A stretch of DNA of 64,000 nt from Sva-07 sp963715825 (GTDB lineage: Bacteria; Actinomycetota; Acidimicrobiia; Acidimicrobiales; Ilumatobacteraceae): the NCBI GenBank assembly GCA_963715825.1, contig CAVQSI010000004.1, positions 124,001 to 188,000 of the forward strand, in the 5' to 3' direction. This document shows, piece after piece, positions 8,701 to 19,765 of the stretch (the stretch's first letter is position 1; every line of letters begins with the position of its first letter). Under the pieces are notes generated by a model. It saw only the letters and a program-made list of their open reading frames with translations, made no database searches and had not been told where the DNA came from. The position numbers were made by a program, and so were the translations under genes.

Positions 8701-9120
8701 GAACTGTCGGACGTACGGCTCGAGTTGGTCGACGCCGGCGGTGACGATCGTTGCTTCGCGGCTGGCGAGCCCGCCGGCTGTCCGGTCGCCGTCGTGGGTC
8801 GCATGGTCGAGCACGGCGACGCGCACGTCGCGGCGCAGGGCACGCATCGCACGGCCCGCCGACCACTCGGTGGTCGCCATTGCGATCGCACGCACGATGG
8901 CGATCGAGCCGAGGGCGACGACGAGTCGAGCGGTACCGCCGGCAAGTTCTCCGTCGGCGATCAGATCGGTCAGCCCGCCGGCGAGCACCTCGGCCTGCAC
9001 GACGACGGCGAGCGCCGTGACGGCCGCGATCACTGCGACGGTCGCCAGGTGGACGCGCAACGCCGGAACGAGCCGGACGAGACGCAGGTCGACCGGTCCC
9101 CGCCGGTCGACGTCGCTCAC
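5752..9120 (-). CDS. cydDC: Fused CydDC ABC exporter for cytochrome bd assembly
   Basis: Heterodimeric-type ABC exporter encoded as one 1,122-residue chain; CydDC exports reductant (glutathione/cysteine in E. coli) or haem-related compounds and is needed to mature cytochrome bd. Two membrane/ATPase halves are visible: TMD1 (~20-310), NBD1 with Walker A GPSGIGKST (~365), signature ELSGGQLRRVQVA and Walker B FVLADEPTAHLD; then TMD2 (~580-860), NBD2 with GPSGSGKST (~925), KMSGGEAQRLALAR and IVVLDEPTAHLD. Both halves keep all ATP-site residues. The GTG start overlaps the cydB stop (GTGA), so it is coupled to the oxidase genes. Separate cydD and cydC genes are the commoner arrangement. Confidence 0.92.
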   Translation of the reverse strand: MSDVDRRGPVDLRLVRLVPALRVHLATVAVIAAVTALAVVVQAEVLAGGLTDLIADGELAGGTARLVVALGSIAIVRAIAMATTEWSAGRAMRALRRDVRVAVLDHATHDGDRTAGGLASREATIVTAGVDQLEPYVRQFLPALMLAVAVPLVAGARILFADLLSAVLIALTVPLIPVFMVLIGRMTERRTARQWAVLQRLGGHFLDVIEGMPTLRLFGRAEAQRNSVHEVSEQYRATTMGALRIAFLSALALELIATLSVALIAVEIGLRLAGGSLELETALVVLLLTPECYLPLRRVGASFHAAQSGLDASDDLHGLLARPTLPTGATTAPTNGALVLRDVELRRGERVVLDALDLEVRPGEFVAVTGPSGIGKSTLIEACRGRLLERRGAIDIDGVDVNDLDPATWADQLTVIGQRLSPVAAAVTDEVRAATAATDEAVVDALADVGLTGVVGHRADELSGGQLRRVQVARSLVAVRTGNARFVLADEPTAHLDADSAEAVWTALAALAREQGAGVLVATHDARCRLVADRVVALGPDEPSSSAAPSVHERRDHRVGTAVALTAPVDDRLPGQRTVAAHPRGGRGRPPRAWSPLRRILAMARPARRRFVGSAALGAAAEACTIGLAGTAAWLIVRASEQPDLAALAVAILGVRAFGTGKGVFRYAERLATHDAGLRSLSEIRAAVVARLADIAPAGIPGWQRGDLLQRIVADIDRLLDLFVRVLGPIAAVAATALGALTITAVLDVSAGLVLLIALVAIGVLLPLATMRGERSIGPALAESRATYGGRVLAATEGLERLWATRMLASVRDDIDRTAVGIDELERRRARLRMLGAAVVAAAPLLTATACLAMIAATSPSLSGPVIGVLVLWPLAIIELVGTVNEAAATVPSIAGAAERVVAVLDTPDPVTVPANPLPIPSWPTVTLDAVTARWPDAASDALGEVSMQLAPGAHVEVNGPSGSGKSTLAAVLVGFLEPHGGSYRLGDTSVGEAAGQDVRQHVTWIQQLPWIADSTVRENLRLADPSASDDDLRTALEDVRLGGWFDLLPAGLDSQLGRGGSKMSGGEAQRLALARVLLAGHEIVVLDEPTAHLDAATAGQVLDIVLERCAGRTTVLLGHAT

Positions 9121-10121
9121 CGGTGAACGATCGGGAGGTGCTGGGTGCCGATTCGTTTGCGGAACACCCAGTACGTCCAGCCCTGGTACAGCAACACGAC
9201 CGGGGTCATGACCAGCGCGACGATCGTCATCACCTTCAAGGTGTAGTCGGTGGAGGAGGCGTTCGTCACCGTGAGGCTGAACGCCGCGTCGGTGGTCGAG
9301 GGCATCACGTTCGGATAGAGCGATCCGAAGAGCGCGACCACGGCCAGGGCGATTGCGACGCCCGTTGCGCTGAAGGCGACGCCTTCGCGATCGCGACGCT
9401 CGGCGACGATCCCGACGACCAGTGCGCCGGCCGCCAGCAGGACGGGAATCCAGGTCCAGCCCTTGCCCCGCGCGAGCTGGTTCCAGATCAGGAACGTGCC
9501 ACCGCCGACCACCGCAACGGGTCCGGCGATCTGGGCGACCCGGTGCGCCCGCACTCGCACGTCACCAACGGTCTTCAGACTGAGGAAGTTCGCTCCGTGG
9601 AGGAGGAACAGGGCGGCGGTCGTGATGCCGCCGAGCAGGCCGAACGGGTTGAGCAGCGTGAACAGGTTGCCGGTGAAGTCGCCACCCTCGTCGATCGGCA
9701 CACCGCGCACGATGTTCGCGAACGCCACGCCCCAGAGCACGGCGGGCACCCATGAGCCGACGGCGATGGCGAGGTCCCAGTTGCGTCGCCAACGCACGCT
9801 GTCGATCTTGCCGCGGTACTCGAACGCCACGCCGCGGAAGATCAACGCCATCAGGATCAGGAACAGCGGCAGGTAGAAGCCGGAGAACAGCGTGGCGTAC
9901 CAGAACGGGAACGCTGCGAACATTGCGCCGCCCGCCGTGAGCAGCCAGACCTCGTTGCCGTCCCATACGGGGCCGATCGTGTTGATCATCACGCGCCGGT
10001 CGTCGTTCGAGCGGCCGAGTGGATGCAGCAGCATCCCGACGCCGAAGTCGAACCCTTCGAGGAAGAAGTAGCCGATCCACAACACGGCGATGAGGATGAA
10101 CCAGAAGGTGGTGAGTTCCAT
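9117..10121 (-). CDS. cydB: Cytochrome bd ubiquinol/menaquinol oxidase subunit II
   Basis: Membrane subunit II of the bd-type terminal oxidase, 334 residues with about eight to nine hydrophobic helices. The N-terminus TFWFILIAVLWIGYFFLEGF and the segment GPVWDGNEVWLLTAGGAMFA (residues ~50-69) are hallmark CydB motifs. It partners with CydA in the cytoplasmic membrane to reduce oxygen with quinol electrons at high affinity. It starts 18 nt after the cydA stop and overlaps cydDC by four bases. Likely co-transcribed as cydA-cydB-cydDC. Confidence 0.95.
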   Translation of the reverse strand: MELTTFWFILIAVLWIGYFFLEGFDFGVGMLLHPLGRSNDDRRVMINTIGPVWDGNEVWLLTAGGAMFAAFPFWYATLFSGFYLPLFLILMALIFRGVAFEYRGKIDSVRWRRNWDLAIAVGSWVPAVLWGVAFANIVRGVPIDEGGDFTGNLFTLLNPFGLLGGITTAALFLLHGANFLSLKTVGDVRVRAHRVAQIAGPVAVVGGGTFLIWNQLARGKGWTWIPVLLAAGALVVGIVAERRDREGVAFSATGVAIALAVVALFGSLYPNVMPSTTDAAFSLTVTNASSTDYTLKVMTIVALVMTPVVLLYQGWTYWVFRKRIGTQHLPIVHR

Positions 10122-10139
10122 GTCGTGCTCCCGTCGCTC

Positions 10140-11681
10140 TCAGTAGGCGAAGACGAGTCGTTCGGAGTCGTCGTCGGACTCCTCGGGTGGGTGATCTCCC
10201 CAGTCGTCGCGGTCCTCGGGGCCGCGCGGGGAATCGTGGTCGTCGGTTCCGTCGTCGGGTGGTTCGCTCCCGGCGAGCAGTCCGGTCATGGCGGCGTCCG
10301 GTCCGGCCTGGACGTACTTCTTCAGCAGGATGAACTCGACGATGCCGAGGCCGCCGTACACGAGCGTGAAGGTGACCATCGAGAACAGCACCAGCCACCC
10401 GCCGACCGACCCGGACACGGCGTCGGCGGTGAGCAGTCGGACCTCGGGGATGCCGGTCGGATTGGGTGCGACCACCCAGGGCTGGCGGCCCATCTCGGTG
10501 AAGATCCAACCGAAGGCGTTGCCGATGAACGGGGTGAAGATCAGCGCGATCGCCGCCCGTCCACCCCACTTGCTCCGTGGCAGCACCTTCTTGAACTTGA
10601 GGTAGATCAGCGCGGCGGCGGCGCCGAGCACGCTGACCATGCCGATGCCGATCATCGCCCGGAAGCTCCAGTACGTGACGATCAGGTTCGGGCGGTAGTC
10701 GCCGGGGCCGAACTGCTCGACGTAGGCGGCCTGGGTCTCGATCACGCCGGGGATCTCGGCGTCCCAGGTGTCGGTTGCCAGGAACGACAGCAGGCCGGGG
10801 ATCACCAGCGAACGCACGTCGCACTCGGCGCTGACGTCGCCGATGGCGAACACGGACAGCCCCGGGCCGGTCTCGGTCTCGCACAACGCCTCGGCGGCGG
10901 CCATCTTCATCGGTTGCTGCTCGAACATCAGGCGGGTCTGGAAGTGACCGGACACGCTGAGGGCGAGGCCGGCGAAGACCGACACCCACAGCCCGAGGCG
11001 CAACGCCCGGGTGAAGCCGCGTCGGTCGACCTCGGTGGGGTTGCGGCGCATCAGCCACCACGCCGAGATGCCCGCCACGAACACCGCAGCCGTGAGCACC
11101 GATCCGCTGATCACGTGGGGATAGGCGGCGAGCGTCGTCGAGTTGGTGAGCACGGCGAGGATGTCGACCATCTCGGCGCGCCCGGTCTCGGGGTTGAAGA
11201 TCACGCCGACGGGATGCTGCATCCAGGAGTTGGCGGCGATGATGAAGTAGGCCGACAGCCAGGTCCCGATCGCGGCGGCCCAGATCGTGGCGAGGTGGAT
11301 CTTGGGGTTCAGGCGGCCCCAACCGAAGATCCAGAGCCCGAGGAACGTCGATTCGAGGAAGAACGCGACCAGCGCTTCCATGGCCAGCGGGGCGCCGAAG
11401 ACGTCGCCGACGAAGCGTGAGTAGACGCTCCAGTTCATGCCGAACTGGAACTCCTGCACGATGCCGGTGACCACGCCCATCGCGAAGTTGATCAGGAACA
11501 ACTTGCCGAAGAACTTGGTGAGGCGGAGGTCGGCCTCGTCGCCCTTGCGGTACCACCGGGTGTGGAACCACGCCACCAACATCGAGAGCCCGATGGTCAA
11601 GGGCACCATGATGAAGTGGTAAACGGTGGTGATCCCGAACTGCCAACGGGCGAGGGGAAGCGCTTCGATCGCGAACATCAT
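10140..11681 (-). CDS. cydA: Cytochrome bd oxidase subunit I
   Basis: Haem-carrying subunit I of cytochrome bd, 513 residues. Near the N-terminus RWQFGITTVYHFIMVPLTIG contains the axial histidine for haem b595; AAYPHVISGSVLTAAVFVAG (~190-210) holds the haem b558 histidine, and GRQPWVV near residue 400 is the universally conserved CydA motif. The Q-loop appears short. A C-terminal acidic tail of ~35 residues follows the last helix. Start ATG at 11681 has a GGGGAG ribosome site. First gene of the cyd operon; the 74-nt upstream gap holds GGTACC-type dyads but no recognisable Rex site. Confidence 0.95.
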   Translation of the reverse strand: MMFAIEALPLARWQFGITTVYHFIMVPLTIGLSMLVAWFHTRWYRKGDEADLRLTKFFGKLFLINFAMGVVTGIVQEFQFGMNWSVYSRFVGDVFGAPLAMEALVAFFLESTFLGLWIFGWGRLNPKIHLATIWAAAIGTWLSAYFIIAANSWMQHPVGVIFNPETGRAEMVDILAVLTNSTTLAAYPHVISGSVLTAAVFVAGISAWWLMRRNPTEVDRRGFTRALRLGLWVSVFAGLALSVSGHFQTRLMFEQQPMKMAAAEALCETETGPGLSVFAIGDVSAECDVRSLVIPGLLSFLATDTWDAEIPGVIETQAAYVEQFGPGDYRPNLIVTYWSFRAMIGIGMVSVLGAAAALIYLKFKKVLPRSKWGGRAAIALIFTPFIGNAFGWIFTEMGRQPWVVAPNPTGIPEVRLLTADAVSGSVGGWLVLFSMVTFTLVYGGLGIVEFILLKKYVQAGPDAAMTGLLAGSEPPDDGTDDHDSPRGPEDRDDWGDHPPEESDDDSERLVFAY

Positions 11682-11755
11682 CGCTCCCCAGTCTCGACGT
11701 ACCCCAGTAGGTACCTCCAGGGACCTTGGCCCTCAGTCGTCCGACGTGCCTGACG

Positions 11756-13240
11756 TCACGCCATCGGCAGGAACGTCCGACTCCAGGCCTCGAGTTCGTC
11801 GAGCGCACACGTGCGGGGGGTGACCACCAACAACACGTCTCCGGGTTCGATCGTGGTGCTGCCGGTGGGGATCACGGTGGAGTCGTCGCGATGGATCACC
11901 GCGACACGAGCCCCACCCGGCGGCGGGTCGTCGCGCAGTGTGATCGATCGCACCGAGGTGGTGGCCGGCACGGTGATCTCGACGATGTCGGCATCGAGGG
12001 CGTCGACCGCCACGATCTCGCGCCGGATGAACACGCTGTCGTCGGCCACCACGCCGAGCCGGCGGGCGAGCGCCCCGATGGTCGGCCCCTGCAGCGCCAC
12101 CGACACCACGACCACCACGAACGCCACGTCGAAGATCAACGCACCATCGGGGTGACCGGCGGTGAACGGGATCGTGGCCAGCACCACCGGCACGGCGCCG
12201 CGCAGGCCGCCCCACGAGACCACGGTCATCTCACGCAGTGGCGTCCGCCACCAGACGAGCACGGCGACCACCGCCACCGGACGAGCAACCAACACCAACA
12301 CCGCGACGATGACGACGCCTCGGCCGAGATCGCCGAACAGGTCGCTCGGGAACACCAAGATGCCCAGCAGCAGGAACAGCACGCTCTGCGCGGTCGCCGC
12401 CAGGCCTTCGTGGAAGTACAGCACGCTGCGACTCGCCCGTTCCGAGCCGGTGAGGACCACGCCGGTCAGGTACACCGCCAGCAGGCCGGAGCCGCCGAGG
12501 ACCGCGGCGCCGCCGTAGGAGATGGCGGCGATCGCAAGGGTGACCACGCCGAGCGACGCGGCGGCACCGCCGCGCACATGGTCGACCACCCAGCGTCCGA
12601 GGCGTCCGACGACCAGCCCGACCGCCACACCCACCACGAGTTGCACCGAGAGGTAGCCGGCCCAGTCCCAGCCGTCGGGGTCGGCCCGCCACACCTCGAC
12701 CATGCCGACGGTGAGCAGGACGGCGACCGGGTCGTTCAGTCCGGACTCGAGTTGGAGGAGCCGCGTGGTGTGCGGCGGCAGCGGCTCGGTGCGCAGTGCG
12801 GCGAACACCGCTGCTGCGTCGGTGGAGGCCACCACGGCACCGAGCAGCAGCGCCGTTGTCGAGTCGAGGCCCAAGACGCCCCACCCTGCGAGCGCCACCA
12901 CCCCAGCGGTGATCGCCACGCCGACCGTTGCCAACAGGCCCGCCGGCGCGCCCACCGAACGGAACGACCGCGGGTCGGTGCCCAATCCTCCGTCGAACAG
13001 GATCACCGCGAGGGCGCCGATCGCGATGTTCTGAGCGAGCACCGCATCGTCGAAGCGCACCCAGGCCAGCCCGTCGTCGGCCACCGCCATGCCCAGCCCG
13101 AGGAACAGCAGCAAGCTGGGGATGCGGAACCGTGACGTGAACCCGCTGGCGATGACGCCGACCAACAGCAGCACGCCGACCAACAAGACGCCGGGATCCA
13201 CCGAGAACGACGAGTTCACCGCTGCATCCTGCCAGCCCAC
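11756..13240 (-). CDS. CPA1 family K+(Na+)/H+ antiporter with TrkA-C domain (NhaP2-like)
   Basis: Monovalent cation/proton antiporter of 494 residues. About twelve helices fill residues 15-385, with VVASTDAAAVFAALR (~150) and QLESGLNDPVAVLL (~173) carrying the aspartates of the CPA1 ion site. The C-terminal ~90 residues (ALDADIVEITVPATTSV onward) form a TrkA-C-like cytosolic regulatory domain, as in NhaP2/CvrA. The GTG at 13240 is used; a second GTG at 13219 is equally possible. It precedes the cyd operon by 74 nt on the same strand and probably complements Mrp in ion homeostasis. Confidence 0.9.
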   Translation of the reverse strand: MGWQDAAVNSSFSVDPGVLLVGVLLLVGVIASGFTSRFRIPSLLLFLGLGMAVADDGLAWVRFDDAVLAQNIAIGALAVILFDGGLGTDPRSFRSVGAPAGLLATVGVAITAGVVALAGWGVLGLDSTTALLLGAVVASTDAAAVFAALRTEPLPPHTTRLLQLESGLNDPVAVLLTVGMVEVWRADPDGWDWAGYLSVQLVVGVAVGLVVGRLGRWVVDHVRGGAAASLGVVTLAIAAISYGGAAVLGGSGLLAVYLTGVVLTGSERASRSVLYFHEGLAATAQSVLFLLLGILVFPSDLFGDLGRGVVIVAVLVLVARPVAVVAVLVWWRTPLREMTVVSWGGLRGAVPVVLATIPFTAGHPDGALIFDVAFVVVVVSVALQGPTIGALARRLGVVADDSVFIRREIVAVDALDADIVEITVPATTSVRSITLRDDPPPGGARVAVIHRDDSTVIPTGSTTIEPGDVLLVVTPRTCALDELEAWSRTFLPMA

Positions 13241-13443
13241 CGCGCGAACGGCGATCGGGACGGCGTTGTCGTCACGTACGTCGCCCGCGTGGCACCGAGG
13301 AGTGTCTGCGTCGTGCCGCGGGCGACCTCGTGTCCGTCACACGACGCGGCGAACACCCGAGATCGACCGAGGTCGACGCCGATCGACTTCCACATCGTGT
13401 GGTCGGGCAGCGGCAGCGACGGGAGACGCTCCGTCGCTGCCAT
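13216..13443 (-). CDS. Small hypothetical protein, 75 aa
   Basis: A 75-codon frame beginning ATG with about 85% G/C at third positions, which favours real coding. The product starts MAATERLPSLPLPDH and contains GVDLGRSRVFAASCDGHEVA; no membrane segment, signal peptide or family is recognised. It overlaps the first 25 bases of the antiporter frame and could be co-transcribed with it. Overlap with a start region weakens the case, so a non-coding explanation remains possible. Confidence 0.45.
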   Translation of the reverse strand: MAATERLPSLPLPDHTMWKSIGVDLGRSRVFAASCDGHEVARGTTQTLLGATRATYVTTTPSRSPFARWAGRMQR

Positions 13444-13515
13444 CAGCCCAGCATGCCATCGACCGTTGCGTCCGTATCGGACGGGGTGGCGCGCTCGGTT
13501 CGCGCCTGCAGCCGG

Positions 13516-13531
13516 CCAATCCGGTGATTGG
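13516..13531. promoter_or_regulatory. Inverted repeat upstream of PFOR gene
   Basis: CCAATC-CGGT-GATTGG is a perfect 6-bp dyad with a 4-nt spacer, 50 nt before the PFOR start codon. Its position suits an operator for a dimeric regulator. No regulator family can be assigned from sequence alone. Confidence 0.35.
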
Positions 13532-13581
13532 GGACTTTGGGCGGTCGTCAAGAGGTGTGTGCGGGCACAAGGATGGAGCAC

Positions 13582-17290
<3,709 letters not shown>

Positions 17291-17298
<8 letters not shown>

Positions 17299-18334
17299 TC
17301 TGCACACCACCTACCTCGGGTTGCCGCTGCGGTCGCCGCTCGTCGCGTCCGCTGGTCCGTTCACGGGACAGCTCGATCGGCTCGTCGAACTCGAACTCGC
17401 GGGCGCCGGCGCCGTCGTGCTCCCGTCGATCTTCGAGGAGCAGATCGAGCACGAGACCGCCGAGATCGACCGGCTGTACACCGTGCACGGCGAGAGCTTC
17501 AACGAGGCGACATCGTTCTTTCCCGAGGTCGACGACTACGGCTCCGCGATCGATTCGTACCTCGAGCTGATCGAGAACGCGAAGGTCGCCGTCGACATCC
17601 CGGTGATCGCCAGCCTGAACGGCGCCAACATCGGTGGCTGGGTGAAGTACGCCCGCCTGCTCGAAGGTGCCGGCGCCGACGCGCTGGAGCTGAACCTGTA
17701 CACCGTTGCCGCCGACCCCGACATCGGCGGCTCGGCGATCGAATCGGAGCACCTGGAACTGGTCGCGCTGGTCGCCGAGGAGATCGGCATCCCGATCGCC
17801 GTGAAGATCTCGGCGTACTACTCGTCGGTTGCCTCGTTCGTGGTCGGGCTGCAGCGCTCCGGTGCCGACGGCGTGGTGATGTTCAACCGGTTCTACTCAC
17901 CGGACCTCGACCTCGAGACCCTCGAGGTGGCGCCTCGGATCGCGCTCAGCACCCCGGAGGAACTCCGGCTGCCGCTGCGTTGGATCGGGATCCTGCGCGA
18001 GCACCTGACGATGTCGATCGCCGGCTCGACCGGCGTACATTCCGGCTTCGACGCCGCGAAGTTGATCCTCGCCGGCGCCGACGTGGCGATGACGACGTCG
18101 TCGTTGTTGCATCACGGGCCGGCACACCTGGCCACGATCGAGGCGCAGCTGCGCGACTGGATGGTCGAGCACGACTACGAGTCGGTGTCGCAGATGCGTG
18201 GCGCCGTTGCGAGCCACGCCGCCAGCGATCCGGCCGCCTACGAGCGGGCGAACTACATCGGCAACATCGCCACCTACACCAGCCGGTTCATCGGCAGCGG
18301 CGCCGTCCCGCTGTCCCGTCACCGCCCCGAGTAA
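17291..18334 (+). CDS. Dihydroorotate dehydrogenase-like flavoprotein linked to PFOR
   Basis: TIM-barrel FMN protein of 347 residues in the dihydroorotate dehydrogenase superfamily (COG0167 type). Visible are YLGLPLRSPLVASAGPF near residue 6, the phosphate/flavin-binding run GADALELNLY (~125), IPIAVKISAYYSSVA (~158) and the late FMN phosphate motif STGVHSGFDAAKLILAGAD (~245-263). It lacks the usual pyrD catalytic context and sits 8 nt inside the PFOR end, an arrangement seen in other bacteria where these two genes travel together. I infer a redox role with PFOR ahead of pyrimidine synthesis. ATG 17291 is used because the longer frame lies wholly in nifJ. Confidence 0.85.
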
Positions 18335-18336
18335 CC

Positions 18337-18388
18337 CGTTTGCGTTGCGAATTCGGCGAACCGGGTCGCCGAATCTGCAACGCAAACG
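18337..18388. terminator. Long inverted repeat between convergent genes
   Basis: Two 26-nt arms (18337-18362 and 18363-18388) match at 23 positions, starting CGTTTGCGTTGC and ending GCAACGCAAACG. The dyad begins 3 nt after the upstream stop and 15 nt before the convergent M23 gene. It can form a long hairpin on either strand, consistent with a bidirectional terminator; there is no conventional U-tract. Confidence 0.6.
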
Positions 18389-18403
18389 TGTGGTGAGCGT
18401 GAG

Positions 18404-19673
18404 TCAGCAGACGGCGCGGACGTAGGGGTAGGGGTTGACGGCGCGACCGCCGCCGGGATGGACCTCGAAGTGGAGATGGTTCGCCGTGGTGTTGCCGGTG
18501 GCGCCGACGTAGCCGATCACTTCGCCCTGAGAGACGTTGCGGCTGGAGCCCTCCCAGGCGCTGAGGTGGGCGTAGAAGTAGCGGGTGCCGCTGTTGCCGT
18601 TGACCCAGACCGAGTTGCCGCCGAGGCGCGTGGTCTTGAACTGGGCGAAGCCGGACTCGACGGCGACGAGTGGGACGCCGCGAGCGGCCATCATGTCGAC
18701 GCCTTCGTGGCTGCGTCCGCCCGACCGCGCAGCGCCCCAGGTGTCGGCGAATGCGTGCGGTCCGGCAACGGGACACACGATGCCGCTGCCGGCGTTCGAC
18801 GGTGGAGGACTTGGCGGAACGGGCGCCGGTGCCGGAGCTGCTGCCGGGGCGGGTGACGCAGCGCCCTGCGCTTCGCCGGACGAACCGGATGGGCTGGACG
18901 AACCCGATGACGGTGCCACGACGGCGGTTGCCCCACCCGATGCCGATGCAGATGCCGATGCCGATGCAGCATGCTGCCGCAGCGGCGTTCGACGCCTCGA
19001 GCTGGCGAGCTGCTGCGGCCTGCTGTGCGAGCTTGGCCTGTCGCTGACGTTCGAGTTCGCGCTGCACTGCGACGTCGGCCAACCGCTGCCTTTCGATCTC
19101 GGCCAGTTCGACAACTTGGGCTTCGGCGGCGGCCTTGAGGTCTTCGTACTGCTGGCGGGCCTGGGTGGTGGCTTCGCGTTGGCGTTCGAGGTCGGCTCGC
19201 TGGGCCCTGACGTCCTTCATCACCGCGTCGAAGTCGTCGAGTTCGACCGAGGCGGCGCCGCGGGCGACCGACGCCTGGCGATCGGCGGTGATGCCGGCGT
19301 TGGCCTGGTCGAGGTCGATCAGCAGTGGGATCGACGTGCCGGAGTTGACGAAGCTGCGCTGGGCGTCCTGCTGGAGGCTCGAGCGCATCGAGTCGGCTTG
19401 CGCCTCGACAGCGGCGAGTTCCTTCTCGGCGGCGACGATCTCGACTTCGAGCGTGTCGAGTCGCGACTCGGCATCGAACATCGCCTGCGCTGCGGCGTTG
19501 GCTCGATCGCGTGCGGCCTGGATCTCCTGGGCTGCCCGAACTGCCGCGGGATCCTGCGCATTGGCCACGGTGAGCGGCATGGCGCCGGCACCCACGGCCA
19601 CGGCGAGCACCACCGCAACGGACGCGAACGACCGCCGAACTCCACTCGCCGACAGCCAGGTCATCCTCGACAT
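18404..19673 (-). pseudogene. M23 peptidase with N-terminal coiled coil, split by a +1 frameshift
   Basis: Secreted or membrane-attached peptidoglycan hydrolase or its activator (EnvC/NlpD-like), read in two frames. N-terminal frame: signal sequence (VAVVLAVAVGAGAMPLTVANA) and an Ala/Glu/Arg-rich coiled coil of ~200 residues. C-terminal frame: a Ser/Ala/Pro-rich linker, then the M23 domain with SHEGVDMMAARGVPLVAV and NHLHFEVHPGGG, keeping zinc ligands. The frames join at the GCAGCATGCTGC palindrome (18966-18977); removal of one base there restores a 422-residue protein. The total length is 3n+1. Either a recent frameshift or a sequencing error; codon usage stays coding-like in both halves. 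Confidence 0.75.
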
Positions 19674-19765
19674 GACCGCCGAGCCTAACCCAATATGACG
19701 GTTTCGTGACGATCGGGTGTCGTTCGGATGTTCCTGCCGGTGGCGGTTCGCCCGCGGTTCGGCGT

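Noticed and set aside
11682..11755. Rex or other redox operator upstream of cydA
   Set aside because: No TTGTG-N6-CACAA-like dyad; only GGTACC-type short symmetry.
9562..11808. 748-codon minus frame over cydA/cydB in another phase
   Set aside because: Arg/Pro/His-rich shadow of genuine cyd genes, no start signal and no family.
18930..18980. Programmed ribosomal frameshift in the M23 gene
   Set aside because: No slippery heptamer; the site is a hexamer-repeat plus palindrome, and similar +1 breaks affect unrelated genes in the window.
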